64,000 nt of DNA, taken from NCBI RefSeq assembly GCF_001693415.1, contig NZ_MAKX01000001.1, positions 1,010,047 through 1,074,046 on the forward strand. The letters are read 5' to 3'. Position 1 is the first letter of the stretch. Each line of letters starts with the position of its first letter. Shown here in pieces: positions 1-7,930 of this stretch. The translations under genes were made by a program, and so were the position numbers. This stretch comes from Tenacibaculum soleae (GTDB lineage: Bacteria > Bacteroidota > Bacteroidia > Flavobacteriales > Flavobacteriaceae). Below the pieces are notes generated by a model. It was not told the origin of the DNA and ran no database searches. It saw only the letters and a list, made by a program, of their open reading frames with translations.

Positions 1-168
1 AACATTCTTTTCAATATTTTTCTTTTCTTTCTTTCTAAAGACGAACTAGAATTTTCAATCATTTTAACGAAAAAAGGAATTTTTTATAAATATATTAAAT
101 ACATTTAAAAAAAAACATCGTGTTGAAAAAAATATTACATAAAAACGAATTTTATTTGCACTCGAAAT

Positions 169-241
169 CGCGAGATAGAGTAGTAGGTAGCTCGTCGGGA
201 TCATAACCCGAAGGTCACTGGTTCGAGTCCAGTTTCCGCTA
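169..241 (+). tRNA. initiator tRNA-Met (CAT), diverged copy
   Basis: The 73-nt cloverleaf has anticodon CAT and an anticodon stem with three consecutive G-C pairs (TCGGG/CCCGA), the mark of an initiator tRNA. It matches the second copy at 844-916 except for a few substitutions. These create an A5-C68 mismatch and a G-T pair in the acceptor stem and put A rather than C at position 32 of the anticodon loop. CCA is not encoded. The upstream -7 element (151-158, TTTATTTG) also departs from the consensus. It may be a decaying or weakly functional duplicate. Confidence 0.85.
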
Positions 242-248
242 CTAAGAA

Positions 249-280
249 AAAGTCTTTCATTATATTTGAAAGACTTTTTT
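249..280 (+). terminator. Rho-independent terminator after first tRNA-Met
   Basis: A 10-bp perfect stem (AAAGTCTTTC with GAAAGACTTT) and 9-nt loop lie eight bases after the tRNA and end in a run of T. Confidence 0.8.
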
Positions 281-311
281 GTTTAAAAGTAAAGTTTGGT
301 AATGAGTTACT

Positions 312-563
312 TTATTTAAAGCAATCTGATTTTTTTGGTTTTTGGTTAGCAGGTGTTAAATCACGGCGATAAAATACTGTTTTACCAATGCTAATATTTG
401 ATTTTTTAGCACTCATATCTAAAAAAAGTTCTTTTTCTCCCTTCTTTGCAAAATCATACGTTAAATCATTGATACAATGCCTTTTGTTGTTCTTTGTAAT
501 TATAACAAACCAGTAGCGCATATACTTTTGTGGTTGCCGTAGGTTTTTTAGCATGCATGTCAT
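312..563 (-). CDS. hypothetical small protein, doubtful
   Basis: This 83-codon open frame lies antisense between the two tRNA genes. It encodes a basic protein with no signal peptide, membrane segment or motif that I recognise. An internal ATG three codons in (MLKNL) is an alternative start. The region may be a degraded gene remnant, because the surrounding 600 bases hold nothing else. The frame is open but there is no supporting neighbour or clear promoter, so confidence is low. Confidence 0.25.
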   Translation of the reverse strand: MTCMLKNLRQPQKYMRYWFVIITKNNKRHCINDLTYDFAKKGEKELFLDMSAKKSNISIGKTVFYRRDLTPANQKPKKSDCFK

Positions 564-803
564 AGGACAAAGGAGAAACTAATAAACGTGCATTTCCGTA
601 TTGGTTTTCTTTTAAGAATGTTTTTCATCTGTATTTAAATTAAGTTGTACTTTAAAAATATATGTTTTATGTGTGTTAAAAAATACCTAATTCTAGGTAT
701 TTTGATGCTATTGAATTTTCTTAAATAAATAAAGGATAGCCTTTAAATTGAGGGTTGTTTATATTTTGAGTATAAAATAAAAACTAAAAAACAAAAAATA
801 GTA
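564..803. other. intergenic, nothing recognised
   Basis: This AT-rich spacer between the doubtful small ORF and the promoter of the second tRNA-Met has no open frame, strong hairpin or tRNA-like fold that I could support. Confidence 0.5.
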
Positions 804-833
804 TTGTAGTTTAATAAAAACATAGTATATTTG
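804..833 (+). promoter_or_regulatory. promoter of second tRNA-Met
   Basis: TTG at 804-806 is followed after 19 nt by TATATTTG at 826-833. This is an exact match to the Bacteroidota housekeeping consensus TTG-N19-TAnnTTTG. The expected start of transcription falls just before the tRNA at 844. The equivalent site of the first tRNA copy is degenerate. Confidence 0.8.
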
Positions 834-843
834 CAGTCCAAAT

Positions 844-916
<73 letters not shown>

Positions 917-921
917 CTAGT

Positions 922-953
922 AAAGAGTAATCAGCAATGATTACTCTTTTTTT
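922..953 (+). terminator. terminator after second tRNA-Met
   Basis: A 12-bp perfect stem (AAAGAGTAATCA with TGATTACTCTTT) with a GCAA tetraloop is followed by a T run. Confidence 0.85.
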
Positions 954-1046
954 GTTTAAAAAGTTAAACTTTTTTATTGTTCTTGTTTTACAAAAGAAAG
1001 ATGTTATTTTTACAAAAAATAGAATAACTTTTTTAATTGTATAAAA

Positions 1047-1493
1047 ATGAGGAAATTAATAGCGATCTTAATCTTTACAATAAGTTCTGTGTCATACGGG
1101 CAAATGCACAGTCCTGTAAAATGGACAACCACAGTAAAAAAAATATCTGATAAAGAAAGTGAATTAATTGCCGTAGCTACATTAGATGAGGAATGGTACA
1201 TTTATTCTCAAGAAATACCTAAAGGAGGGCCATTACCTACGGTGTTTTCATTTACAGGAGATCAACGTTACTTAAAAAAAGGAAATACAAAAGAAGAAGA
1301 AGGGCACGTTGTAGATGATGATGTATTTGATATGCGTATTAAATATTTTGATAAAAAAGCAGTTTTTAAACAACGTATTCGATTAAAAACAAACGAAAAG
1401 TTTATCATAAAAGGTACTGTTGAATATATGGTTTGTTCTGGTGAAAATTGCTTACCTCCAAAAGAAGAAGATTTATCTTTTTCAATTAATTAA
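1047..1493 (+). CDS. stand-alone DsbD N-terminal-domain protein
   Basis: The 148-residue protein has an N-terminal signal peptide ending near ISSVSYGQ and one DsbD alpha-type immunoglobulin-like domain. The paired cysteines sit in the segment CSGENCLPP near the C-terminus. Eighteen bases downstream lies dsbD, whose own N-terminal domain is clearly related: it shares the SPVKW/NPIKW start, the SQ.-PKGGP-PT segment and the C....CLPP pair. The protein is likely periplasmic and could carry electrons from DsbD to oxidised periplasmic substrates. It arose most simply by tandem duplication of the DsbD alpha domain. The family assignment is strong; the electron-transfer role is inferred. Confidence 0.85.
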   Translation: MRKLIAILIFTISSVSYGQMHSPVKWTTTVKKISDKESELIAVATLDEEWYIYSQEIPKGGPLPTVFSFTGDQRYLKKGNTKEEEGHVVDDDVFDMRIKYFDKKAVFKQRIRLKTNEKFIIKGTVEYMVCSGENCLPPKEEDLSFSIN

Positions 1494-1511
1494 AGTTTTA
1501 AGAAATAGTAA

Positions 1512-3488
1512 ATGAAAAAAACAGGAATATTATTATTTTGTTTATTGATAAGCTTATCAGCAACAAGTCAAATATTTAATCCAATTAAATGGACAACTAA
1601 AGTTGAAAAAGTAACAGATTCTAAGTTTAAACTAATAACAATAGCAACTATTGAAAATGGTTGGAGCTTATATTCTCAACAAGTACCAAAAGGAGGACCA
1701 ATACCAACAACTTTTACTTATGATGATGTTGGAGGTAAAATTACAATAGTCGGAAATACGAAAGAACCTAAGGGAAAAATTAAGTTTACCAAACTGTTTA
1801 GTGAAACAGGAATGAACATTAAATCTTTTGCTCATAAAGCGATTTTTGAACAAGAAATAACTTTGGTAGATGCTAGTATTCAAAAAGTCGATGCTTTTGT
1901 AGAGTTTATTGCATGTACTGAAGAGCAGTGCTTGCCTCCAAAAGAAATAGAACTCACTTTTGCTTTAAATAAAGCAAGTATTAAAAACAAAAATGCAACT
2001 AAAATAAAGACAACAATAAACGGTAAGGATGATAAAAAAGGTTTATTAAGTATCTTTTTTATTGCTTTTTTATCAGGTTTTGCCGCCTTATTAACCCCGT
2101 GTGTTTTTCCGATGATTCCGATGACGGTAAGCTTTTTTACAAAACAAAGTAAAAGTAAAGCTAAAGGAATAAAAAATGCAATTATTTACGGGATTTCAAT
2201 TATCGGAATATATGTATTATTAGGTACCGTAGTTACCGGTATTTTTGGTGCAGATGTTTTAAATGCGTTATCAACAAATGTTTGGTTTAACATTATCTTC
2301 TTTTTAATTTTAATAATTTTTGCAGTTTCCTTTTTAGGAGCTTTCGAAATAACATTGCCAAGTTCTTGGGCTACAAAAGTAGATTCACAAGCAGATAGAG
2401 GTGGATTATTAGGAATCTTTTTTATGGCATTAGCCTTAGCAATTGTATCATTTTCTTGTACTGGACCAATTGTAGGGACATTGTTAGTAGAGGCAGCCTC
2501 AAAAGGGGGAATCGCGCCTATTGTAGGTATGTTAGGTTTCTCTTCAGCTATCGCAATACCATTTGCATTGTTTGCAGCTTTTCCGGGTTGGTTAAATTCA
2601 CTGCCAAAATCAGGAGGGTGGTTAAACACGGTAAAAGTTGTACTAGGATTTTTAGAATTAGCTTTAGCTTTTAAATTCTTATCGAATGCCGATTTAGTAT
2701 TGCAATTACATCTACTAGAAAGAGAAGTATTTATTGCAATTTGGATAGCTATTTTCGGGGCTTTAGCATTATACTTATTTGGTAAAATTCAATTGCCACA
2801 TGATAGCCAGCAAAACCATATTTCAGTAGGTAGATTAAGCTTAGGATTAATAGTAGCATCATTTACTATTTATATGTTACCTGGTATGTGGGGAGCACCT
2901 TTAAATTTAATCTCGGCTTTTCCGCCACCACAACATTATAGCGAATCTCCTTATGGGGTAGGCTTTACAAAACAAAACACTGTAACAGTTTCAAATAACG
3001 ATACAAATACACATAATAGTTTACCTGAAGGTGCACATTTAATGCCTCCGCATGATATTATTTCTTTTCATGATTATGACAAGGGATTAGCATATGCTAA
3101 AAAAGTAGGGAAACCAGTAATGATAGATTTTACAGGGCATGCTTGTGTAAATTGCCGAAAAATGGAGCAAAATGTTTGGGTTAAACCTAAGGTTTTAGAG
3201 GTGTTAAAAAACAAAGTAGTACTTATATCATTATATGTTGACGATAAAAGGGCTTTAAAAGAAGGTGAAGTTGTTGAATCAAAATTAAACCCAGGAAAGA
3301 AATTAAAATATATAGGACAAAAATGGAGTGAAATGCAGACTATAAAATATAAAGCAAATTCACAACCATTTTATGTGTTAATGGCACATGATGAATCTAA
3401 TTTAATTGACCCCGTTGCCTACACTCCAGATGCATCAGAATATTACAATTGGTTAGAAAAAGGAATTGCAAATTTTAAAAAACAATAA
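1512..3488 (+). CDS. dsbD: thiol:disulfide interchange protein DsbD
   Basis: The 658-residue protein has the three-part DsbD layout. After a signal peptide comes a periplasmic alpha domain with C....CLPP (about residues 20-155). A membrane domain of about eight helices follows, with the redox cysteines in TPCVFPMIP (C197) and SCTGP (C316). The C-terminal thioredoxin-like domain carries CVNC (C545/C548). DsbD passes electrons from cytoplasmic thioredoxin across the inner membrane to periplasmic thiol proteins. It forms an operon with the preceding single-domain copy, and a terminator follows directly. Confidence 0.95.
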   Translation: MKKTGILLFCLLISLSATSQIFNPIKWTTKVEKVTDSKFKLITIATIENGWSLYSQQVPKGGPIPTTFTYDDVGGKITIVGNTKEPKGKIKFTKLFSETGMNIKSFAHKAIFEQEITLVDASIQKVDAFVEFIACTEEQCLPPKEIELTFALNKASIKNKNATKIKTTINGKDDKKGLLSIFFIAFLSGFAALLTPCVFPMIPMTVSFFTKQSKSKAKGIKNAIIYGISIIGIYVLLGTVVTGIFGADVLNALSTNVWFNIIFFLILIIFAVSFLGAFEITLPSSWATKVDSQADRGGLLGIFFMALALAIVSFSCTGPIVGTLLVEAASKGGIAPIVGMLGFSSAIAIPFALFAAFPGWLNSLPKSGGWLNTVKVVLGFLELALAFKFLSNADLVLQLHLLEREVFIAIWIAIFGALALYLFGKIQLPHDSQQNHISVGRLSLGLIVASFTIYMLPGMWGAPLNLISAFPPPQHYSESPYGVGFTKQNTVTVSNNDTNTHNSLPEGAHLMPPHDIISFHDYDKGLAYAKKVGKPVMIDFTGHACVNCRKMEQNVWVKPKVLEVLKNKVVLISLYVDDKRALKEGEVVESKLNPGKKLKYIGQKWSEMQTIKYKANSQPFYVLMAHDESNLIDPVAYTPDASEYYNWLEKGIANFKKQ

Positions 3489-3490
3489 TA

Positions 3491-3522
3491 AAAAAGCTTC
3501 TCTATAACGAGAGGCTTTTTTA
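3491..3522 (+). terminator. terminator of dsbD
   Basis: A 12-bp stem with one G-T pair (AAAAAGCTTCTC with GAGAGGCTTTTT) is followed by T residues just after the dsbD stop codon. Confidence 0.75.
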
Positions 3523-3560
3523 TTATTTGTGCTTTATTATATAGTTTTCTAAAAATAATA

Positions 3561-3568
3561 TACCTTTG
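3561..3568 (+). promoter_or_regulatory. -7 promoter element TACCTTTG
   Basis: This is an exact TAnnTTTG match only seven bases before the ATG at 3575. A well-placed -33 TTG is not evident, so promoter activity is plausible but not certain. Confidence 0.45.
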
Positions 3569-3574
3569 CACAAT

Positions 3575-3676
3575 ATGTTAGATACTACACACGAGAAAAA
3601 AAATCAAAGAGTTTTTACTTTTAATTACCTTGTTTTTCGTAACCAATCAAATAAATTTATTCCGCCTGGGATATAA
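3575..3676 (+). CDS. possible 33-residue leaderless small protein
   Basis: An ATG at 3575 opens a 33-codon frame that begins MLDTTHEKKNQ and ends NKFIPPGI. It is too short for ordinary gene calling. The -7 box at 3561-3568 would start transcription almost at the ATG, making a leaderless message. I recognise no family, and the peptide is basic with no membrane segment. It could equally be the start of an untranslated RNA or a relic. Confidence 0.2.
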   Translation: MLDTTHEKKNQRVFTFNYLVFRNQSNKFIPPGI

Positions 3677-3892
3677 TAATATTTAATTGTTTTCTTTTTT
3701 AAGAAAACAAACCACCCATTTCTTCTTTTTAACAGAAATACTCTATCACCCAGAAGTAATTTTTTAATTTATATTGTTTTATAATTATAAAGCAGTATGA
3801 TTGATGCCTTATGCAAACCATTATGCATTCTATTTTATTTCATTTATGAATTAAAATAGTATGTTTCATTATACAACCTTAAAATAAAAGAC
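3677..3892. other. intergenic with one AT-rich hairpin
   Basis: The spacer holds a perfect 8-bp inverted repeat at 3687-3694 and 3703-3710 (TTGTTTTC with GAAAACAA) and a looser one at 3830-3837/3852-3859 (CTATTTTA with TAAAATAG). No gene is recognised. The second repeat is close upstream of the GNAT gene and could be a regulatory site. Confidence 0.35.
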
Positions 3893-4330
3893 ATGATATT
3901 AAAAACATACGATGCGTTTAATCGCATTACACCTTTAAAAATCGAAAAAGTAACCAATTTTTTATTCGAACACCTTGAAAATTATGGAGATAGTAAAACA
4001 GCAATAAAAAAAGCAATAGATTACGCAGCCAAAGAGAGAACAGGTTTAGGTGGTTATGTATTTACTATTGAAAATGATAATATAATTGTAGGAGCAGTTG
4101 TTGTTAATAAAACGGGTATGGATGAGTATATACCTGAAAACATTTTAGTTTACATAGCAACTCACAATGAGCATAGAGGTAAAGGAATCGGTAAAAAGAT
4201 TATGAAATATGCTATAGATAACTGCAAAGGAGATATAGCATTACATGTTGAAAAAGATAATCCTGCAAAATTTCTATATGAAAAATTAGGGTTTACAACC
4301 CCTTATTTAGAAATGAGGTTAAAACGATAA
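3893..4330 (+). CDS. GNAT-family N-acetyltransferase
   Basis: The 145-residue protein has the GNAT acetyl-CoA loop in the segment EHRGKGIGKKIMKYA (R/Q-x-x-G-x-G/A motif A). The C-terminal motif B region, ALHVEKDNPAKFLYEKLGF, is typical of small-molecule acetyltransferases. It lies 31 bases before a PLP-dependent racemase and is probably co-transcribed with it. The pairing suggests acetylation of an amino acid or amine. The substrate cannot be read from sequence. Confidence 0.85.
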   Translation: MILKTYDAFNRITPLKIEKVTNFLFEHLENYGDSKTAIKKAIDYAAKERTGLGGYVFTIENDNIIVGAVVVNKTGMDEYIPENILVYIATHNEHRGKGIGKKIMKYAIDNCKGDIALHVEKDNPAKFLYEKLGFTTPYLEMRLKR

Positions 4331-4361
4331 GTAAAAACACTCAATATAACCTTTAAATAAT

Positions 4362-5459
4362 ATGGCAGAATTAATAATTCATTCAGAAAGGATAAAACAT
4401 AATATAAAAAGTTTAAGTAGCTTTTTTGAAAAAAATAATATAGAATGGAGTTTGGTTACAAAAGTGTTTTCAGGAGATAAAACTTTTTTAAAAAGAGTTT
4501 TAACCCCAGATGTGACTGAGAAAATAAATTCAGTAGGAGATTCTAGATTAACAAGTCTAAGAAACATACGAACAGTAAACTCTAAAGCAAAAACTATTTA
4601 TATTAAGCCACCTGCAGATATTTATGTCGATGATGTTGTCGAATATGCAGATATATCCTTAAATACATCTTTATCAACAATTAAAAAATTAAACGAAGCT
4701 GCAAAAAAGAAGCAAAAAACTCATAAAGTAATTGTTATGGTTGAGTTAGGGGAGCTTCGTGAAGGTGTTAAGCGAGATGATATTTTAGGGTTTTATGAAC
4801 AGGTTTTTAAACTTTCAAATATAGAAGTTATCGGTATAGGTTCAAATTTAGGCTGTATGTATGGAGTAGAGCCAACGTATGACAAATTATTGCAATTATC
4901 ATTATATAAAGAATTAATTTCCGCAAAGTTTGATAAAGAATTAAAATATGTTTCTGGAGGAACCTCTATAACATTACCACTAATTGAAAATAAAATGATT
5001 CCTAAAGAGATTAATCATTTTAGAATAGGAGAAGCTGCTTTTTTTGGTATTAGTCCTCTTGAAAATAAACAGTTTCAAAATTTATTTACAGAAACCTTTG
5101 AGTTTTATGCAAATATTATTGAATTAGAAGAAAAAAAAATTGTTCCAGACGGTATTATAAGTGAAGCTAATATTGGGCATACAACAGATTATGATCAAAA
5201 AAAACTAAAAGAAACATCTTACAAAGCGATACTAGATTTTGGTTTATTAGATGTTAACAAAGAGGATGTAGAAACAGATGATTCTGATATTTCTTTTGTA
5301 GGAATAACATCCGACATGTTGGTTATTGATGTTGGTACAAATAAAGATACTTTAGGAAATATAAAATATAAAGTAGGAGATAAGGTTAAATTTAAACTTA
5401 ATTATATGGGAGTCGCCAGGTTGTTAAGCTCTAAGTTTATTGATAAAATATACTTATAA
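4362..5459 (+). CDS. alanine/ornithine-racemase-like PLP enzyme
   Basis: The 365-residue protein has an alanine-racemase N-terminal-type TIM barrel. The PLP lysine is expected at K34 in WSLVTKVFSGD, with the barrel motifs MVELGELREG and IGSNLGCM downstream. Its length and motifs resemble the alanine/ornithine racemase family rather than canonical Alr. It is cotranscribed with the GNAT gene and converges on the D-amino-acid-type oxidoreductase of the hydroxyproline cluster, so a role in D-amino-acid metabolism is likely. Substrate specificity is unknown. Confidence 0.8.
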   Translation: MAELIIHSERIKHNIKSLSSFFEKNNIEWSLVTKVFSGDKTFLKRVLTPDVTEKINSVGDSRLTSLRNIRTVNSKAKTIYIKPPADIYVDDVVEYADISLNTSLSTIKKLNEAAKKKQKTHKVIVMVELGELREGVKRDDILGFYEQVFKLSNIEVIGIGSNLGCMYGVEPTYDKLLQLSLYKELISAKFDKELKYVSGGTSITLPLIENKMIPKEINHFRIGEAAFFGISPLENKQFQNLFTETFEFYANIIELEEKKIVPDGIISEANIGHTTDYDQKKLKETSYKAILDFGLLDVNKEDVETDDSDISFVGITSDMLVIDVGTNKDTLGNIKYKVGDKVKFKLNYMGVARLLSSKFIDKIYL

Positions 5460-5473
5460 GATTTTGCGATTTA

Positions 5474-5506
5474 TTTTCAAGAGAGAAGTATAATCTCTCT
5501 TGAAAA
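5474..5506. terminator. bidirectional terminator-like hairpin
   Basis: A 13-bp perfect inverted repeat (TTTTCAAGAGAGA with TCTCTCTTGAAAA, 7-nt loop) sits exactly between the convergent racemase and oxidoreductase genes. The T runs are short, so termination is inferred mainly from position. Confidence 0.6.
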
Positions 5507-5507
5507 T

Positions 5508-6755
5508 TTAATCATATCTATTCGGATTAAAAGGGCTAATATCTAAACTAGTTTTTTCTTCAGATATAATTTCAGAAACTAGTTTTCCGGTTGCAGGTCC
5601 TAAGCTCCAGCCCATCATCGCATGCCCGGTTGCAATAGTAATATTTTTAACTTTAGATAAACGACCAATATAGGGTAATCCATCAGGAGAACATGGTCGC
5701 AATCCGCTATCAGCGTTATCAATTTCGAGTTGATTTATATCTAGACCTTTATAATAGTTTTCCCCTGCTTTTGTAATAGTTTTTACGCGAGTGGCATTTA
5801 TTTGGTTGTTTAATCCGCCTATTTCCATAGTTCCTGCAAAACGAGTAAAACCATCCATTGGTGTAACAGCAACTTTTGCTTCAGTTAAAATAGCTGGAAT
5901 TTTAATACCAGTGTCTTTTTTAACATCAATTCTATAACCTTTACCAGCCTGTATAGGTATTGTTGTGTTTAGTTTTTTTAATAGTTTTTGTGACCATGAG
6001 CCAGAAGCAATAATAATTTCATCAGCAAATAACTCTTGTTTGGTTGTTTTAATAGAAGTTACATTATTTTTAACTGTATTAAAATCGAGTACTTCTTCGT
6101 TTTGTAAAAAAGTAACTTCATTGTTTATTAAATATTTTTTTATTTGAGGCATAAAATCATTTGGCGTCATATGAGCATCAGAATGATAATAGACTGCGCC
6201 CTTAATATTTAAATTCACATTAGGTTCTAATTTTTGAACTTCTTGTTTTGTTAAAAGTTCAACCTTTAAGCCTTCTTCAATTGCAACTTTTCCCGTATTC
6301 CATTCTTCTTCTCCTGCTTTATCTGTCTTGTAATACATCAGCAAACCATTGTTTTGGTAAAAAAAATCAAAATCATTCGAATTCTTCATTTCTTCATATA
6401 AAGCTTTACTAAATAGATTAATATTCTTTATAACAGGAATAGATGAGGTTACTTTTTTAGTAGTTGATGCTTTTTTAAATAATAACGACCATTTTAAAAA
6501 GTCGATATCTAGACGTGGTTTTATTGAAAACGGACTTGTGGTACTAAGCATCCATTTAATTCCCTTATTAATCATCCCTGGAGCTGCTAAAGAAATAATA
6601 TGACTAGGCGTTATTATACCCGCATTTACGTGTGAAGCACCAGATGAAAAATCATTTTTTTCGATTACAGTAACTTTATGCCCTTTTTTTTGAAGATAAT
6701 AAGCACTACACAAACCAATAATTCCGCCACCAATAATTAATATTTTTTTAGACAT
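5508..6755 (-). CDS. FAD-dependent D-hydroxyproline/D-amino-acid dehydrogenase
   Basis: The 415-residue protein belongs to the DAO/DadA flavoprotein family. It has an N-terminal dinucleotide-binding motif IIGGGIIGLCSAYYL and acidic FAD-ribose residue in VIEKND. The C-terminal segments GLRPCSPDGLPYIGR and GHAMMGWSLGPATG are typical of DadA-type enzymes. It starts ten bases after the hydroxyproline epimerase stop codon, so the most likely reaction is oxidation of cis-4-hydroxy-D-proline to the 1-pyrroline-4-hydroxy-2-carboxylate. The role is inferred from context; general D-amino-acid dehydrogenase activity is the alternative. Confidence 0.85.
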   Translation of the reverse strand: MSKKILIIGGGIIGLCSAYYLQKKGHKVTVIEKNDFSSGASHVNAGIITPSHIISLAAPGMINKGIKWMLSTTSPFSIKPRLDIDFLKWSLLFKKASTTKKVTSSIPVIKNINLFSKALYEEMKNSNDFDFFYQNNGLLMYYKTDKAGEEEWNTGKVAIEEGLKVELLTKQEVQKLEPNVNLNIKGAVYYHSDAHMTPNDFMPQIKKYLINNEVTFLQNEEVLDFNTVKNNVTSIKTTKQELFADEIIIASGSWSQKLLKKLNTTIPIQAGKGYRIDVKKDTGIKIPAILTEAKVAVTPMDGFTRFAGTMEIGGLNNQINATRVKTITKAGENYYKGLDINQLEIDNADSGLRPCSPDGLPYIGRLSKVKNITIATGHAMMGWSLGPATGKLVSEIISEEKTSLDISPFNPNRYD

Positions 6756-6765
6756 AGGAATATTT

Positions 6766-7773
6766 TTAAATTACCTGAAAACCATGTGCATACGGGTCAT
6801 CTTCATCATTAATAATTATGTTATTATATCCAAATACTTTTGCCCAGCCTTGTATGCTTGGTATAATTGCTGGTTTTCCGTTTAAAGTAGTTTCTTTTGT
6901 TACCTTACCAATAAATTTGCTGCCAATAAAACTTTCGTGAATAAAAGGTTCATCTAACTTTAATTTTCCTTTTGCGTATAATTGAGCTAAACGAGCTGAG
7001 GTACCTGTACCACAAGGACTCCTGTCAATAGCTTTATCACCGTAAAAAACAGCATTTCTTCCAGATGATGTTACGTCAATTGGATTTCCTGTCCATAACA
7101 GATGTGTTACATCTCTAATAGTTTCGTTTTCAGGGTGAATAAACATATCAGGATATTTTTCATTGATATTTTTTCTAATAACTTGTGAAAATTGAATAAT
7201 CTTTGAAGCTGAAAAATTATGAACTCCACTAAAGTTTTTTTGAGGATCTATAATGGCATAATAATTACCGCCATAGGCAACATCAAAAGTAATGTCTCCT
7301 AATTCAGGGCAGTTAACAGTTAAATTTTCAGCAGCTAAATAGCTTTTTACGTTTGTAAGTTTTACCCAATCTACTTTTTCATTTGTTTGTTGATATTCGA
7401 TTTCAACCAATCCAGCAGGGGCTTCCATTTTAATTTTTCCTGGAGTTTTTGGTGTAATTAAGCCTTCTTCAATAGCAATAGTAACGGCACCAATAGTTCC
7501 GTGTCCGCACATAGGTAAACATCCCGAAGTTTCAATAAATAAAATAGCAAAATCATTATCAGAGTTATGCGGAGGAAATAGCATTGCTCCACTCATCATA
7601 TCATGTCCACGAGGTTCAAACATTAATCCTTTACGAATCCAATCATATTCGTTTAAAAAATGTTGTCGTTTTTGGCTCATATTAGTTCCAATTAAATTGG
7701 GACTACCACCAGTAACAAGTCTTACAGGGTTTCCGCAGGTATGCGCATCAACGCAAAAGAAAGTTTTTTTCAT
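6766..7773 (-). CDS. 4-hydroxyproline 2-epimerase (proline racemase family)
   Basis: The 335-residue protein has both catalytic cysteines of the proline racemase family: C89 in MCGHGTIG and C254 in SPCGTGTS. Their presence argues for an epimerase/racemase rather than the related trans-3-hydroxyproline dehydratase, which lacks one of them. It would convert trans-4-hydroxy-L-proline to cis-4-hydroxy-D-proline, the first step of the pathway whose other three enzymes flank it. It is followed by the FAD enzyme in an apparent two-gene unit with its own promoter region and structured leader. Confidence 0.9.
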   Translation of the reverse strand: MKKTFFCVDAHTCGNPVRLVTGGSPNLIGTNMSQKRQHFLNEYDWIRKGLMFEPRGHDMMSGAMLFPPHNSDNDFAILFIETSGCLPMCGHGTIGAVTIAIEEGLITPKTPGKIKMEAPAGLVEIEYQQTNEKVDWVKLTNVKSYLAAENLTVNCPELGDITFDVAYGGNYYAIIDPQKNFSGVHNFSASKIIQFSQVIRKNINEKYPDMFIHPENETIRDVTHLLWTGNPIDVTSSGRNAVFYGDKAIDRSPCGTGTSARLAQLYAKGKLKLDEPFIHESFIGSKFIGKVTKETTLNGKPAIIPSIQGWAKVFGYNNIIINDEDDPYAHGFQVI

Positions 7774-7786
7774 GCTAAATTGAAGC

Positions 7787-7853
7787 GCCAGCTTGTATTC
7801 TTTCTTAGAAAAAACCCTTCAAAATCTCTCTAATTAAGAAAAACGAAGCTGGC
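7787..7853 (-). promoter_or_regulatory. nested hairpin in the leader of the epimerase gene
   Basis: Read on the minus strand, an outer 8-bp stem (GCCAGCTT with AAGCTGGC) encloses an inner 7-bp stem (TTTCTTA with TAAGAAA) and a 27-nt loop. It lies between the aldehyde dehydrogenase and the epimerase start and ends about a dozen bases before the epimerase ATG. There is no T run directly after it, so it is more likely an RNA-stability or translation-control structure than a terminator. Confidence 0.5.
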
Positions 7854-7874
7854 TTTGTTTTCAATCTCTTTAGC

Positions 7875-7908
7875 GTATTCAAAAGTAGTATTTAGTTTTT
7901 TTGAATAC
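7875..7908 (-). promoter_or_regulatory. candidate operator and -7 box of the epimerase/oxidoreductase unit
   Basis: GTATTCAAAA and TTTTGAATAC form a perfect 10-bp inverted repeat separated by 14 nt. On the minus strand it overlaps TACTTTTG (7887-7880), a TAnnTTTG match. The half-site TTTTTGAATAC recurs at 9665-9675 upstream of the aldehyde dehydrogenase and deaminase genes. This supports a shared regulator, most likely the AraC protein encoded nearby. Confidence 0.55.
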
Positions 7909-7930
7909 CTAAAGAAAATGTTAATTTTTG

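Noticed and set aside
6766..7773. trans-3-hydroxy-L-proline dehydratase
   Set aside because: Both catalytic cysteines (C89 and C254) are present and the other genes form the 4-hydroxyproline pathway.
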